A DNA stretch of 64,000 nucleotides from an uncultured Candidatus Saccharibacteria bacterium (GCA_938036825.1 CALHWD010000006.1:1-64000); one strand, 5' to 3'; positions 1 to 8,533 are shown, counted from the first letter of the stretch. A program made the numbers and translations. The notes: generated by a model from the sequence alone, not told the origin.

Positions 1-1623
1 GATAGCAACAATGCCGACATACTCCTTCAAGCATTCTTCACTTCAGATACGCCCAGCTATAATCAAATCTCTTTGATCGACGAGCTGACACCACGATGCT
101 CCAGAACATTCGATGTTCTCGTGAGCCTTCGCGGCGTACCAGACGATCGGCAAGTTGGGTACGTTGATGTTGCGCTTCGCTCCGTATCTTCTGATACCGA
201 CTATGACACGTCGTTACTCAAAGAGTTTGTTGAGCAACATTATAAAGCAATGGCCACGTTCACGGATCCAATTGCCGACAACGTCGTGGATGCGTTTACG
301 ACGCTTATGTCGCGAGCTGGCGTGAAGTTTTCCGATATTAGCCAAATCGACTCGAAGTTGCGTGAGCATCTGATTGAGAATGGGTGCTATGAAGTTAACC
401 GTCGTAATCTGGAGTTCGTGTCGGGTGACAATCAGGAAGCCCTAGATGTGCTTTCTTGGAATCGGCCTTCTGTCTACGCCTACCTTCTGCAATTGCTCGA
501 AGCATATTTCGCCATCCTCGCTGAGGATAAGAGCGGCAAGTTGTCGGCATTGGTTGGCTCAGATGACACAGCCAAGGTCGTCGCTGACGTCGTGAAGCTT
601 GATGTCGCAGGGAATAAGAGAGTGGAAGACTCGGCTACAGATGATGCGAAGTTAGGCGAAGGCCGAGAATTCCCGCTACTTGTTAAACTACTGGCGTCAT
701 CGGGGGGAGACTGGTCTATCGATCTGGATGGTCTACCGTCCAGCTGTTGGCCGATATTGGCGACCCACGACCGCCTCGCCGTGACGACTTCGAATCTGTG
801 GCAGTACGTTAGGGAGTGCGATGTTGATGATGCACTAATTGAGTTGCTGGAGCGGCACTCTTCGATCAAGAATCAGGGTGATACTTTGAGTAACGATGAG
901 TATATCGAACTCGCTACCGCGATTCTTAACCTAAAGGAAGAGCAGATCTCTGCAAAGCAGCGCGTGGCGTTGGTCGCGTCGATAGATCACGTCGACCCGA
1001 TTCCAGCGTCCCACATTAAAGTGAAAGAAGGCAAACTGGTTGGGCACCTGATTAAGGCTGGTTTGATCGATGATAATTCGGATGCCTATAGGCTGGTGTT
1101 GAACCTTGAATGGTCAAGTCGCGAGTTTGCGATCGCTTCCTCCCAGCGGTTTGCTGACTATATGGACACCAGCCTTGTTGGTAATGATATGCTCGCAATA
1201 GTTAAGAGCCAGCTAGTTCCGGCCAAGGTTAAGCAGAACATCATCGACAACATTTCATCATACTGCTCCGGAATGGATCTCGAAAACCTGACGTCACTCG
1301 CTAAGTCTATTGCGACTCAGCAGGAGTTGCGAACTGATAGTGCAGCACTGACGTGGATGATCGGTCGTGAGGTCAAATCTGATGTCATCGTGCTACTGGT
1401 GGCTAGGGAGTTGGATAGTCTGTCGGATTCGGACATTCGTGACATCGTAACGGCATTGGGGATGCCCTATAACGATCTTCTTATCAAAGGGACACCGCAA
1501 GTCTATATTGATATCATTGCTGGGATAGACAGACTGTTAGAACACCTTAAAACTGTAGGCGAAGTAAGCACATATAAGAAAGATGACGAAAAACATCGGT
1601 ACACTGTCTATCGTCACAGATGA
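1..1623 (+). CDS. C-terminal part of a very large protein, possibly a YobI-like P-loop NTPase (partial)
   Basis: The frame is open to the left edge of the window, so at least 541 residues are the C-terminal part of a longer protein; the TTG at 73 is only the first start-like codon and is unlikely to be the true start. No Walker motifs or membrane segments are present in the visible part, which is an acidic, mostly alpha-helical-looking chain ending in a charged tail. Phrases such as a LIENGCYEVN stretch and a HLIKAGLIDD stretch recall the C-terminal region of YobI-type P-loop NTPases, very large proteins often found in defence islands. That family call is from memory and weak. The codon use is more even and GC-balanced than the AT-rich genes that follow. 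The gene ends with TGA. It may belong to an accessory or defence locus lying mostly outside the window. Confidence 0.4.
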   Translation, partial: DSNNADILLQAFFTSDTPSYNQISLIDELTPRCSRTFDVLVSLRGVPDDRQVGYVDVALRSVSSDTDYDTSLLKEFVEQHYKAMATFTDPIADNVVDAFTTLMSRAGVKFSDISQIDSKLREHLIENGCYEVNRRNLEFVSGDNQEALDVLSWNRPSVYAYLLQLLEAYFAILAEDKSGKLSALVGSDDTAKVVADVVKLDVAGNKRVEDSATDDAKLGEGREFPLLVKLLASSGGDWSIDLDGLPSSCWPILATHDRLAVTTSNLWQYVRECDVDDALIELLERHSSIKNQGDTLSNDEYIELATAILNLKEEQISAKQRVALVASIDHVDPIPASHIKVKEGKLVGHLIKAGLIDDNSDAYRLVLNLEWSSREFAIASSQRFADYMDTSLVGNDMLAIVKSQLVPAKVKQNIIDNISSYCSGMDLENLTSLAKSIATQQELRTDSAALTWMIGREVKSDVIVLLVARELDSLSDSDIRDIVTALGMPYNDLLIKGTPQVYIDIIAGIDRLLEHLKTVGEVSTYKKDDEKHRYTVYRHR

Positions 1624-1699
1624 CCGAAACTATGAGCGGTGTATTTTGGGTTCGAGGTAGCGAGTTCGTTGCGACGCAGTTGTAGCTGCTGGTCGGGGC

Positions 1700-1990
1700 C
1701 TACGCGGTAGCCTTTGTCCGCTGCCGCTTGGCCTGCTGGATGTACTTGCCTACTGTGCTCAGCGCCACGTCATACTTCTTGGCGACCTCCTTGTAGGTCA
1801 TCCCGTAGTCGAGGTGATCGGCCACCAGCTTCTCGACGCCTCGCCGCCCGAACCGCACCAGGAGGCTGCGCTGCTTGAGGTCTGTCCGCTGCTCGGTCTG
1901 CCTGCCCCCAGCCAGCGCAGCCTCTAGCGTGCGCCTAGCCGCCACCAGTGTGTAGCCGTATCTGGAGTACGCCTGCAAGATCTCCGCCAT
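1700..1990 (-). CDS. Small helix-turn-helix protein, GC-rich, probably acquired
   Basis: This encodes a 96-residue basic protein. Residues about 50-90 form a resolvase-like or sigma-like helix-turn-helix: a LVRFGRRGVEKLV helix, then MTYKEVAKKYDVALSTVGKYIQ, which has the typical pattern of a recognition helix after a tight turn, followed by a Lys/Arg-rich end. It has no catalytic resolvase domain, so it is either a small DNA-binding regulator or a leftover of a recombinase. By eye the gene is above 60% GC, clearly higher than both neighbours, and the codons are actinobacterial in style (many gcc, ctg, gtc). Saccharibacteria live on Actinobacteria, so transfer from a host or its phage is a reasonable inference. 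The start is the ATG at 1988-1990; no strong Shine-Dalgarno sequence is seen. Confidence 0.6.
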   Translation of the reverse strand: MAEILQAYSRYGYTLVAARRTLEAALAGGRQTEQRTDLKQRSLLVRFGRRGVEKLVADHLDYGMTYKEVAKKYDVALSTVGKYIQQAKRQRTKATA

Positions 1991-2081
1991 GTTGGGCTTA
2001 CTCGAACCCTCGGTAGCAGGTGTGCTGCCGGGAATTTTACTTTATACGATACGACCACTACTGTAGAGTTATGCAAAGCTA

Positions 2082-2108
2082 TTGCATATTTTGGTCTCGT
2101 TGTATACT
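2082..2108 (+). promoter_or_regulatory. Likely promoter of the poly-C gene
   Basis: TATACT at 2103-2108 forms a -10 element, with TTGCAT at 2082-2087 as a possible -35 after a short 15-bp spacer. The start codon at 2144 would lie about 30 nt downstream of the transcription start. No good Shine-Dalgarno sequence precedes that start. Confidence 0.4.
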
Positions 2109-2143
2109 ATAAACTCAAATTATATAACACAGGTTACTACACA

Positions 2144-2817
2144 ATGTCTACATTTGAATACCCTACTCAGCAACCTCACACTCCAGAGCAAGCTTCTTTT
2201 GAACCAACCCCCCCCCAGAAGCAATAGAGCGTGAAAAAACGCAAATAGATGCGGTCTCTGGTATTGGGTCTACGGCGTGCAATTTATGCGAACACCCTGA
2301 GGCAAATATACAGCCAGAGGCTTTAGATACTAGCGAAACACCAGTTGATGCATTGGACAGGGCTGACCAAACAGCTATTGATCACGAAGCTGTTGACTCA
2401 CCGACAAAAGTCGGCGGGATTGCATGGGCTGCTCGACAACTGGCAAAGAAACTGCGAAAACCCGACACTACAGACACTCTCCAGTATTTTATCACTAGCA
2501 AATCTGCATCTGACGGTAGCATCATCGAAGTTCCGCTTCCAACTGATTTGTATAAGGAAGTCCAAAGCAAAAGGAAATTCTTCCAAAAACGAGCTGAATA
2601 TTTGCGCGCTCAAATCGCTTCACATGAGAAGCTACTTGATTATTTGAATGACTATACTCACGCTAATATAGACACTGGTGAAATGGCGGATAAGCGTGGG
2701 GCTATGATTAATCTGCAATTTGAAATTATGGGCACTATTAGAGGGCTTGAAGCCAAACTTGTCGAAGTACAATACGGAGGATCGTTGTACGTCGTTGACT
2801 CTTCAATAGTAGGCTAG
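2144..2817 (+). pseudogene. Hypothetical gene split by a frameshift at a nine-C tract (phase-variable or broken)
   Basis: Reading from ATG 2144 gives a short Gln/Pro/Thr-rich N-terminus that reaches the C9 run at 2208-2216 and stops at TAG 2225 after 27 residues. Immediately past the run another frame is open without a start codon and continues to the TAG at 2815-2817. One extra C (C10) or two fewer (C7) would fuse the two into one protein of about 224 residues. The downstream part is charged and coiled-coil-like (residues rich in K, R, E around the middle) with no membrane segment and no family I recognise. The break is either a sequencing or assembly error, an inactivating mutation, or slipped-strand phase variation; the open frame on both sides with no other lesion favours a recent or reversible event. 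Confidence 0.6.
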
Positions 2818-2949
2818 TGTTCGCAAGCTTAGTCTATACGACAGAGCGCACGGATGAGATCATTTTGATACTATCCTACAGGGTTTCTCTACGTTAATAT
2901 ACACCCCAAATCATCGTCTTTCGCCAGTGTTCTATGCTATACTAAACAT

Positions 2950-3585
2950 ATGCAGCCATCGCAATTCGATCAGTCATCAGCTTCAGATGCAGCCGACCCA
3001 TCGCGCATCGCTCGTGCTGATACGCAGGCCGCAGATGAGCCCAATCCACCGCTCGAGATTCGCCGTGGGCCGAGTGAGGCCAATAGCAATTCGTCGCAGG
3101 TTTCGCCCTTCCCCGATCCCACCGAGCCACTTCTCATCTGGCAAGAGCGCGAGGTAAATGACACCACTCGCCCCCGTGGCTGGTATGTTATTTTTGGTGT
3201 GGTTGTGGTGGTACTCTTCGCAATTTCGATCTTTTTGTTTAAGTCCTACACCTTTGCGCTGCTTATCCCCATCATGGCGGTGGCGTTGATCGTCTCGCTG
3301 CAGCGGCCAGCCGCTTTGCTAAACTACAGCGCCAGCCACGCCGAGGTGGTGGTAGGCCAGCGCGCCTACTCGTACGATACCTTCCGCTCCTTTAGCGTCA
3401 CTGCCAAACCCACGCAGAATTGGATTACGCTTATCCCGCGCAAGCGCTTCGCCATGCCCATCGTCATGTACTTCCCTGAGGACGTGGGCGAACAGCTGGT
3501 TGATCTCATCGCCTCTCACCTCCCAATGAGCGAGCGCAAGCCCGACTTACTTGAGCGGCTAATTATTTACCTGCGGCTGCAGTAG
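2950..3585 (+). CDS. Two-TM membrane protein with cytoplasmic tail, unknown function
   Basis: This encodes a 211-residue protein. The first ~75 residues are polar and Ser/Ala/Pro-rich, probably disordered. Two adjacent hydrophobic segments follow at about residues 78-96 and 98-115, then a ~90-residue soluble domain with alternating beta-like segments (around GQRAYSYDTFRSFSV and QNWITLIPRKRF). That arrangement recalls bacterial PH-like domains placed after a hairpin of membrane helices, but this is only a resemblance. An extended -10 (TGC then TATACT at 2938-2943) ends six nt before the ATG, so the mRNA is probably leaderless. The gene stands alone upstream of tRNA-Arg. Confidence 0.7.
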   Translation: MQPSQFDQSSASDAADPSRIARADTQAADEPNPPLEIRRGPSEANSNSSQVSPFPDPTEPLLIWQEREVNDTTRPRGWYVIFGVVVVVLFAISIFLFKSYTFALLIPIMAVALIVSLQRPAALLNYSASHAEVVVGQRAYSYDTFRSFSVTAKPTQNWITLIPRKRFAMPIVMYFPEDVGEQLVDLIASHLPMSERKPDLLERLIIYLRLQ

Positions 3586-3701
3586 TAGTTTTGGCCGCGG
3601 TGTCTTGCCCTCAGCGTACCTCTGTGCTACAATAATAAGCGATCTGGTATCATCCAGTGCACCTTATAGTTTGGTCTGGGCAACATTTGTTTCCCAGGTA
3701 T

Positions 3702-3778
3702 GCACTCGTAGCTCAGCTGGATAGAGCGTTGGCTTGCGGAGCCAAAGGTCGTGCGTTCGAATCGCGCCGAGTGTACCA
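3702..3778 (+). tRNA. tRNA-Arg (anticodon GCG)
   Basis: The gene has a full cloverleaf of 77 nt. The acceptor stem is GCACTCG paired with CGAGTGT, the D arm is GCTC/GAGC with A20, the anticodon stem is TTGGC/GCCAA around the loop TTGCGGA, the T arm is GTGCG/CGCGC with TTCGAAT, and CCA is encoded. The anticodon is GCG, which reads CGC and by wobble CGU. Most bacteria instead use ACG modified to ICG. A TACAAT-type -10 box lies upstream near 3630. Confidence 0.93.
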
Positions 3779-4004
3779 CGATAGCCTTACCCAAACCTAG
3801 GACATGAGTACTGTGCCCTGGGTTGTTTGTTGAGGATGCGAAGCGCTCACCATCACTGGTGAGCGCTTCGTCGTTGCAGACGGTGTTGGTGATGGGGCAG
3901 TCCACCTGGTTGTCCCAGTTTTCTTGCGGGTTGTCTTGCAACAAGGTCGCACGGTGGTGGTGTGCGACGTTGTGCATCAGGCGGCGCATTTCGCTAATAT
4001 ATGG
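3779..4004. other. GC-rich gene-free spacer with strong hairpins
   Basis: No convincing gene is seen. A perfect 13-bp stem at 3839-3851/3858-3870 with a 6-nt loop is followed by a second stem near 3945-3975 (GTCGCAC/GTGCGAC flanked by CAAC/GTTG). The first could terminate the tRNA-Arg transcript, although no T-run follows it. The number of helices raises the possibility of a structured RNA. A minus-strand reading frame crosses the area but runs antisense through the tRNA. Confidence 0.4.
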
Positions 4005-4010
4005 TATAAT
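4005..4010 (+). promoter_or_regulatory. -10 box TATAAT of the following small gene
   Basis: A perfect TATAAT lies 13 nt before the ATG at 4024, leaving a leader of only about seven nt. The in-frame ATG at 4009 overlaps the box and so cannot be the start of the mRNA-encoded protein. Confidence 0.6.
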
Positions 4011-4023
4011 GGATGCACTATGC

Positions 4024-4449
4024 ATGAACAATTTCCTCCACAACCAAGCCAGCTCGACCCTACTGGCGAAGTCACCCCCCCAAACACCTAACCGTGCACG
4101 TGCTATTGGGGCACTAGCTTCACGAGTAACAGAACTAATTACAGAGGCTCGCGAACGCCGATCGGCACGAAAATTAGAGAAATATAAGCAGATGGTTGGG
4201 GCACAACAACGCGTTAATGTAATCGGCCCAGTCGCTGACCATGTTTCATATGGCTTGCCGAATAGCAGCTCCTACCTATTTGTCAACATCCCATTGGCAT
4301 ATCCGACAACGCCAGAGCTGCTCGAGGACCAGCGTAGGCTTATTGCAGAGACGAAGGAACCCGGATATTATGACCGTATTGACACAATGTTCGCAGCGAA
4401 AGCCGATTCCTTGCAACCTAATTCTAGCGAACACCGCGCAACCAGTTAG
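4024..4449 (+). CDS. Hypothetical protein (141 aa)
   Basis: I do not recognise this protein. Residues ~20-60 are a basic amphipathic helix (AREXRSARKLEKYK-like), and the C-terminal half contains short hydrophobic strands (SSYLFVNIPLAY) and an acidic helix. It has no signal peptide or membrane helix. ATG 4024 is chosen because the -10 box at 4005-4010 excludes the upstream in-frame starts. The frame is also open upstream to 3823, but that part overlaps the GC-rich hairpin region and has unnatural composition (several Cys/Trp). The gene ends before a bidirectional terminator shared with the convergent SemiSWEET gene. Confidence 0.55.
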   Translation: MNNFLHNQASSTLLAKSPPQTPNRARAIGALASRVTELITEARERRSARKLEKYKQMVGAQQRVNVIGPVADHVSYGLPNSSSYLFVNIPLAYPTTPELLEDQRRLIAETKEPGYYDRIDTMFAAKADSLQPNSSEHRATS

Positions 4450-4478
4450 TATTAACCCCACCCATCTCATTCTAGCTG

Positions 4479-4519
4479 CAAACGAGCGTCTCTACGCACC
4501 ATGGAGAGACGCTCGTTTG
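4479..4519. terminator. Convergent terminator hairpin
   Basis: A perfect 15-bp inverted repeat (4479-4493 and 4505-4519) with an 11-nt loop separates two convergent genes. The arms carry A3/T3 ends, so it could act on both strands. Confidence 0.7.
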
Positions 4520-4544
4520 GTACTATAGAAAGCATAAGTAGCTA

Positions 4545-4805
4545 CTACATAAGTGCCGTCGTCGCTGCAATCAAGCCAAAGATAACCCCAGGCAAGTTAG
4601 CTGCAGCCAGCGGCAGGTCGCGCTTCTCTTTACATAGGCCATAGATCACCCACAACGTACAGTTCACTGCCGCGACTGCTGGCTGAAGAAAGTCACCTTT
4701 GTGCCCATTCATATTACCCACGATTTGTGGAATGTATGACACGTACATCATCACTGACATTGCTGTTGCAACCCATCCAAGGGTTTGCATATGCTTTTCT
4801 TTCAT
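4545..4805 (-). CDS. SemiSWEET sugar transporter
   Basis: This 86-residue protein has three hydrophobic helices (about residues 8-26, 41-57 and 66-84), the size and topology of bacterial SemiSWEETs, which work as dimers to let mono- or disaccharides cross the inner membrane down their gradient. The PQ motif sits in helix 1 (SYIPQIVGN) and the family's conserved Asn lies in helix 2 (AAVNCTLWVIYG). A GTATAAT -10 is seen on the minus strand near 4850. An in-frame ATG at residue 6 is an alternative start. The gene is monocistronic and convergent with the hypothetical gene to its left. For an epibiont without its own rich metabolism, facilitated sugar uptake from the host is a plausible job. Confidence 0.85.
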   Translation of the reverse strand: MKEKHMQTLGWVATAMSVMMYVSYIPQIVGNMNGHKGDFLQPAVAAVNCTLWVIYGLCKEKRDLPLAAANLPGVIFGLIAATTALM

Positions 4806-5110
4806 ACTTGGGTGCTCTTTAATTGCATTCCTTTGTTTTTGCCTTGTGTATTATACCATATATGGGTTTATCTCCCCCTCAAACAGGCCTGCAACTTCTT
4901 GACTACTATCGCAGAGCCCTTTCTACCTAATCTCGTTATAGAAAGCTCCTCTGCGCTTTCTGCTGGCCATTTAGAGCGTTTGCGGTAAGCAGGCCTTCTC
5001 ATATCTGTATATGGATGTTAGCTGCGCTCTAAGCTATGAAACAAACTACCCAACACCATACCTTTATAGTAATACATTTGTGAGATAACTTGGTTCTCAA
5101 CATAGTTTTG
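4806..5110. other. Intergenic region without a gene
   Basis: It holds the SemiSWEET promoter (near 4850, minus strand) and a small hairpin at about 4940-4961 (AGAAAGC/GCTTTCT). A TTAGAGCG...CGCTCTAA inverted pair with a long loop lies near 4970-5032. Nothing coding is seen. Confidence 0.5.
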
Positions 5111-5114
5111 CCAT

Positions 5115-5148
5115 CAAAAAAGCCGAGCAATCCTGCTCGGCTTTTTAT
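5115..5148 (-). terminator. Rho-independent terminator of the beta-helix gene
   Basis: A GC-rich 9-bp stem (5121-5129 and 5134-5142) with an ATCC loop is flanked by an A-run on one side and a T-run on the other. It can stop transcription from either strand and lies just after the stop codon of the 955-residue protein. Confidence 0.85.
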
Positions 5149-5181
5149 GTACGCTACCAGACTTGGCTGATGGGGAGGAAC

Positions 5182-8049
5182 CTAGTCTATGCGGCGCTTT
5201 TCGAGTTTGAGCGTGCCAATTGCGGCGCTGTCCGCAGCACTTGGCTTAACGCCTGTGAGGCGAAGCTTCTTGAGGCTGCTAAATGTTGCCAGTTGGCTGC
5301 CGTTGGCTAGCGTGGTCTTGCGGCTGTAGTCGTAGAGCGAGAGTGACTCTAGGCTACCCTTGCTGGCTGCGACGTCGGCAATGTCCAGCACGAAGCCATC
5401 TTTGCCCGAGAGAGCAACTCGCTTGAGCTGTGCAAGCTTAGCAAGCGGCTTGGTTGAGACAATTGGGTTGCCCGAGACCATCACAAGCTTGAGGTTTGCC
5501 AGGCCGGCGATCGGATCAAGCGACTCAATCTGGTTAGAATACGCTGTCAGCGAAGTCAACTTCGTTAGTTTGGCTAGTGGTGCAAGGCTCTTCACCTTGT
5601 TGCCATCAATTGCTAGCCAGTCGAGATTTGTCGCTGCCTCAAGTCCAGTTAGGTCGGCCGCTTTGCGGTCGTCCGCTGCATCATCTGGCAGGATGAGCGA
5701 CAAGCCAGTCAATTTTTGCATCTCACCTGTTGTTACGTCCTGTGAAGCACTCCGATGTGCGCCAAGGGTCTCAGACAGACGCTTATTGATTGCCTCCTTG
5801 AGGCGAGCGTCTGGGACCGACACAGCGCTATTGTCGCGCTTTGTGTCGGCCTCAGCGGTTTGGGCTGCATGAGCAGTGTCAGCTTTACTGGCGCTGCCCA
5901 TGCCCGGCGCTTTTGGGTCTGATTGCCCCTTGGTAGTTGTGCCATTGGCGTTATTTTGTTGTGGAGTACTACTACTCTTGCTATTGACGTTTGGCTCACC
6001 ACCAGTCATGTTGGCGTTGACCAGTGCACCGCGGTTCACCTTGGTGCCAGCCTTCACGGTTGCGCCGCTCGGGTCGATTGCCTTCGCCACGTCGGCAGGC
6101 AACTCCTTACCACTGTTAGCAGCGGGGCTTCCGGCCTTGATGGTGTAGTTACTCTTGTTGTAGTCGTTGTTGTTCGCAGCTTCGTTGGTGAAGAATGGGT
6201 TGGCGCTGCGTGAGCCAGTTTGGTCGAGCGAGTTGCGCTCTAGGCCATCAATCGCCTTGCTGACCCGGCCATCCTTAGCGATGTCTGATATCTTACTAAA
6301 GAGAACATCGATCGGTGCGTCCGTCTGAGCCAAGTCCCAGGTAAAGACGGTCTTGTCGACATTGGTATCGTTGCGGTAGTAGACGTTGTAGTCGAGGCCA
6401 GCAAACATCTCGTTTGTACCAACCTTTGGCCCGCCAATGTTGGCACCACCCTTGGTGCGGACACCGTATGCCCAGTATGGGCTATCGCCATCCTTGGCGG
6501 TTGCGGCACGTGACGAGATGATGTTGTTGTACATCTCTGTACCCGTCGTGTCCCAGCTGAGGCCTTTGGCCTGCGACCAGCTCTCCGGTGCAGTACAGGT
6601 GCTACCTTGGTAGGCATTACAACCCTTGCTACGGGTATCCTCACGGATGCGGATTGGGTAGGCGGTACGTGAGATAGAGTTGTTGTAGATCTTCGTCTTA
6701 CTACTACCCGACACTAAGATACCAGAACCTGAACCCTCAATAATGTTCGAGGCGATGATACCAGTGTGTGATACCTCGTAGAAGATCGCCATCTGCACGT
6801 TAGTAAAGTAGTTATTGACGATATTAGTGTTAATACATCCTTCGTCACACCAGAAGCCTGGCAGCTGGTGACGCTTGGCCACAGCAATGTCGGAGTTGGT
6901 CGAGCCAGACTTCGAGTAGTCCACCACATTATTGCGGAAGGTGAAGTTTTCGGCGTGAGTCACCTTCACATCGGCCATACCGCACCATGAAGTACAGTAG
7001 CTACCATTGGTTTCGAAGCCAGCGGCGTTGTTGTTGCTAAAGGTATTGTTTTCAAATACGGCATTCTCGATGCGGTTTGCACCAGCACCATTACCCCCAT
7101 TATCGAGGAATTGGCTGTTCTTCACCACGGTGCCAGAGGCTTTATCGAGGAACAACCCGGAGCTAGAGTTCTGCGCCACGATCACATCTTGCACCAGCGA
7201 GTTCTTCCCGTTGATGGAGATGGCGATTGGCCCAGCCTTGTCGTCTAGCTGAGGGTCTTTAAAACCCCAGGTTTGGTTTGGCGCATATTGCGAAATGTTA
7301 ATACCCTGTAGCTTGAAGTTCTCGCCTGTTGTGGTAAAGGCGCGAGTGCGCTGCGAGATCTCCGTTGTCCCAGCCGTAGGGTCTGAGCCTAGATAGTAGC
7401 TCACAGTGTCTTGCTTACCTGGGTTGAAGTGGCCACCATTACGCGTTGTCTGCGTGGCATCTTCTACGTAGAACTTGCCTGGGCCGACCTCAGCCTTGCT
7501 CCCAACCTGTGTCAGAGCCTTATCGTCAATAAAGACCTGCTCTGGGTAGGCAGCCATGCCTTCAACTTCTGGCTTGACGTTAGTGGTACAAACGTGGCAA
7601 AAGTTCTGGAAGTTGCCAGTGGCCTTCCACATATTACCTTCGCGCGACCAGTTAGTCACGACATCACTACCCTTCAGCCACACCTCGGCGTTCGGTGCTG
7701 CCTGCATAGTGACATTCTTCTTCGTCACAAAGAAGTGTGGCTCGCGGTAGATACCACTCTTTGCCACCACTGTTCCGCCGTCGCCGATCTTCGTGACGGC
7801 GCGACCAAAGCTCTTGTACGGTGCCGACTCGCTTCCGTTGCCCTTGTTGTCATCCCCGTTGGGTGACACCCAGGCTACGTTAGCATTCGGCACAGCGTAA
7901 TTTGCCTTGATATAGTTATAGTTTTTATTCAGACCGGCTGCGTTCACCGAATTGAGGCCATAAAAAAGCCCGCCTATAGCGAGCCCACTCACAGCCACAA
8001 CCGATGCGATACGCATGACGATCCCACGTTTTTGACGTCTAATCTTCAC
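5182..8049 (-). CDS. Large secreted right-handed beta-helix protein with C-terminal leucine-rich repeats
   Basis: This encodes 955 residues. An N-terminal signal peptide or anchor (residues ~12-38, ending in NAAG) is followed by a DUF1565/pectate-lyase-like entry (WVSPNGDDNKGNG and PYKSFGRAV), then repeated short strands with NN.F and asparagine ladders typical of parallel beta-helices (about residues 100-620). A Ser/Asn/Thr/Ala-rich linker (~690-755) leads into internalin-like LRRs (~800-950, for example TNLDWLAIDGNKVKSL). Four pairs of close cysteines (CHVC, CTSWC, CDEGC, C-8-C) suggest disulfides outside the cell. GTG 8049 is chosen because AGGGGAGG precedes it at good spacing; ATG 8016 is possible. 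No sortase motif is present. The family could bind or cleave polysaccharide; catalytic residues are not evident, so adhesion to the host is as likely as enzyme activity. It is monocistronic. Confidence 0.8.
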   Translation of the reverse strand: MKIRRQKRGIVMRIASVVAVSGLAIGGLFYGLNSVNAAGLNKNYNYIKANYAVPNANVAWVSPNGDDNKGNGSESAPYKSFGRAVTKIGDGGTVVAKSGIYREPHFFVTKKNVTMQAAPNAEVWLKGSDVVTNWSREGNMWKATGNFQNFCHVCTTNVKPEVEGMAAYPEQVFIDDKALTQVGSKAEVGPGKFYVEDATQTTRNGGHFNPGKQDTVSYYLGSDPTAGTTEISQRTRAFTTTGENFKLQGINISQYAPNQTWGFKDPQLDDKAGPIAISINGKNSLVQDVIVAQNSSSGLFLDKASGTVVKNSQFLDNGGNGAGANRIENAVFENNTFSNNNAAGFETNGSYCTSWCGMADVKVTHAENFTFRNNVVDYSKSGSTNSDIAVAKRHQLPGFWCDEGCINTNIVNNYFTNVQMAIFYEVSHTGIIASNIIEGSGSGILVSGSSKTKIYNNSISRTAYPIRIREDTRSKGCNAYQGSTCTAPESWSQAKGLSWDTTGTEMYNNIISSRAATAKDGDSPYWAYGVRTKGGANIGGPKVGTNEMFAGLDYNVYYRNDTNVDKTVFTWDLAQTDAPIDVLFSKISDIAKDGRVSKAIDGLERNSLDQTGSRSANPFFTNEAANNNDYNKSNYTIKAGSPAANSGKELPADVAKAIDPSGATVKAGTKVNRGALVNANMTGGEPNVNSKSSSTPQQNNANGTTTKGQSDPKAPGMGSASKADTAHAAQTAEADTKRDNSAVSVPDARLKEAINKRLSETLGAHRSASQDVTTGEMQKLTGLSLILPDDAADDRKAADLTGLEAATNLDWLAIDGNKVKSLAPLAKLTKLTSLTAYSNQIESLDPIAGLANLKLVMVSGNPIVSTKPLAKLAQLKRVALSGKDGFVLDIADVAASKGSLESLSLYDYSRKTTLANGSQLATFSSLKKLRLTGVKPSAADSAAIGTLKLEKRRID

Positions 8050-8533
8050 TGCTCTTTCCTCCCCTTGTCGGTTGGCGTTAGATTTACGTTACAAAAACTA
8101 TTCTATCATAATGGCCGCGCTGGTCAATTAACCATAACCCGCATATCCGCACTATCCGAGTGTCTGAATCTCATTCAATGCCCATACTTCGCCTCTCTCG
8201 TGAGTCTTGCTGTTGTATCGTACATACATAGCTCATACCACAGATAACACCCTTGACACATATGATGCTTCGCATGCATAGTATGCACCCCTTATTTCAC
8301 CATGTTCTGCACAAATAAAAATATCATTGTAATATCTACAATGATTTGTTTCTCTCCCGTTCTGACGTGTTTTATGTTAAAATTATAGATTACTAAGCAG
8401 TCTCAGCATTCATATGGTCTTTCATGTGTCTATCGAGCTATCAGTGCTACTGCGTGGTTGCTTCTTCTGTCGCTTCTCGTCACTATTTGCACGAGACGAA
8501 GCCCAGCATATGGCGATATCTCAAAAACAATCC
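8050..8533. other. AT-rich intergenic region, no gene seen
   Basis: It separates the divergent start of the beta-helix gene from tRNA-Ser. A possible -10 (TATAGAT-like) lies near 8385. I see no open frame of credible composition and no strong hairpin. Confidence 0.5.

Noticed and set aside
3627..4043. Minus-strand reading frame of 138 codons, with a TATATT box six nt before an inner ATG
   Set aside because: It runs antisense through the whole tRNA-Arg gene and through perfect hairpins, and the protein composition (many His, Cys, Trp) is unlike its neighbours.
5360..7866. Several plus-strand frames of 70-170 codons opposite the beta-helix gene
   Set aside because: They are shadows of the 955-residue coding region; none has start signals or sensible composition.
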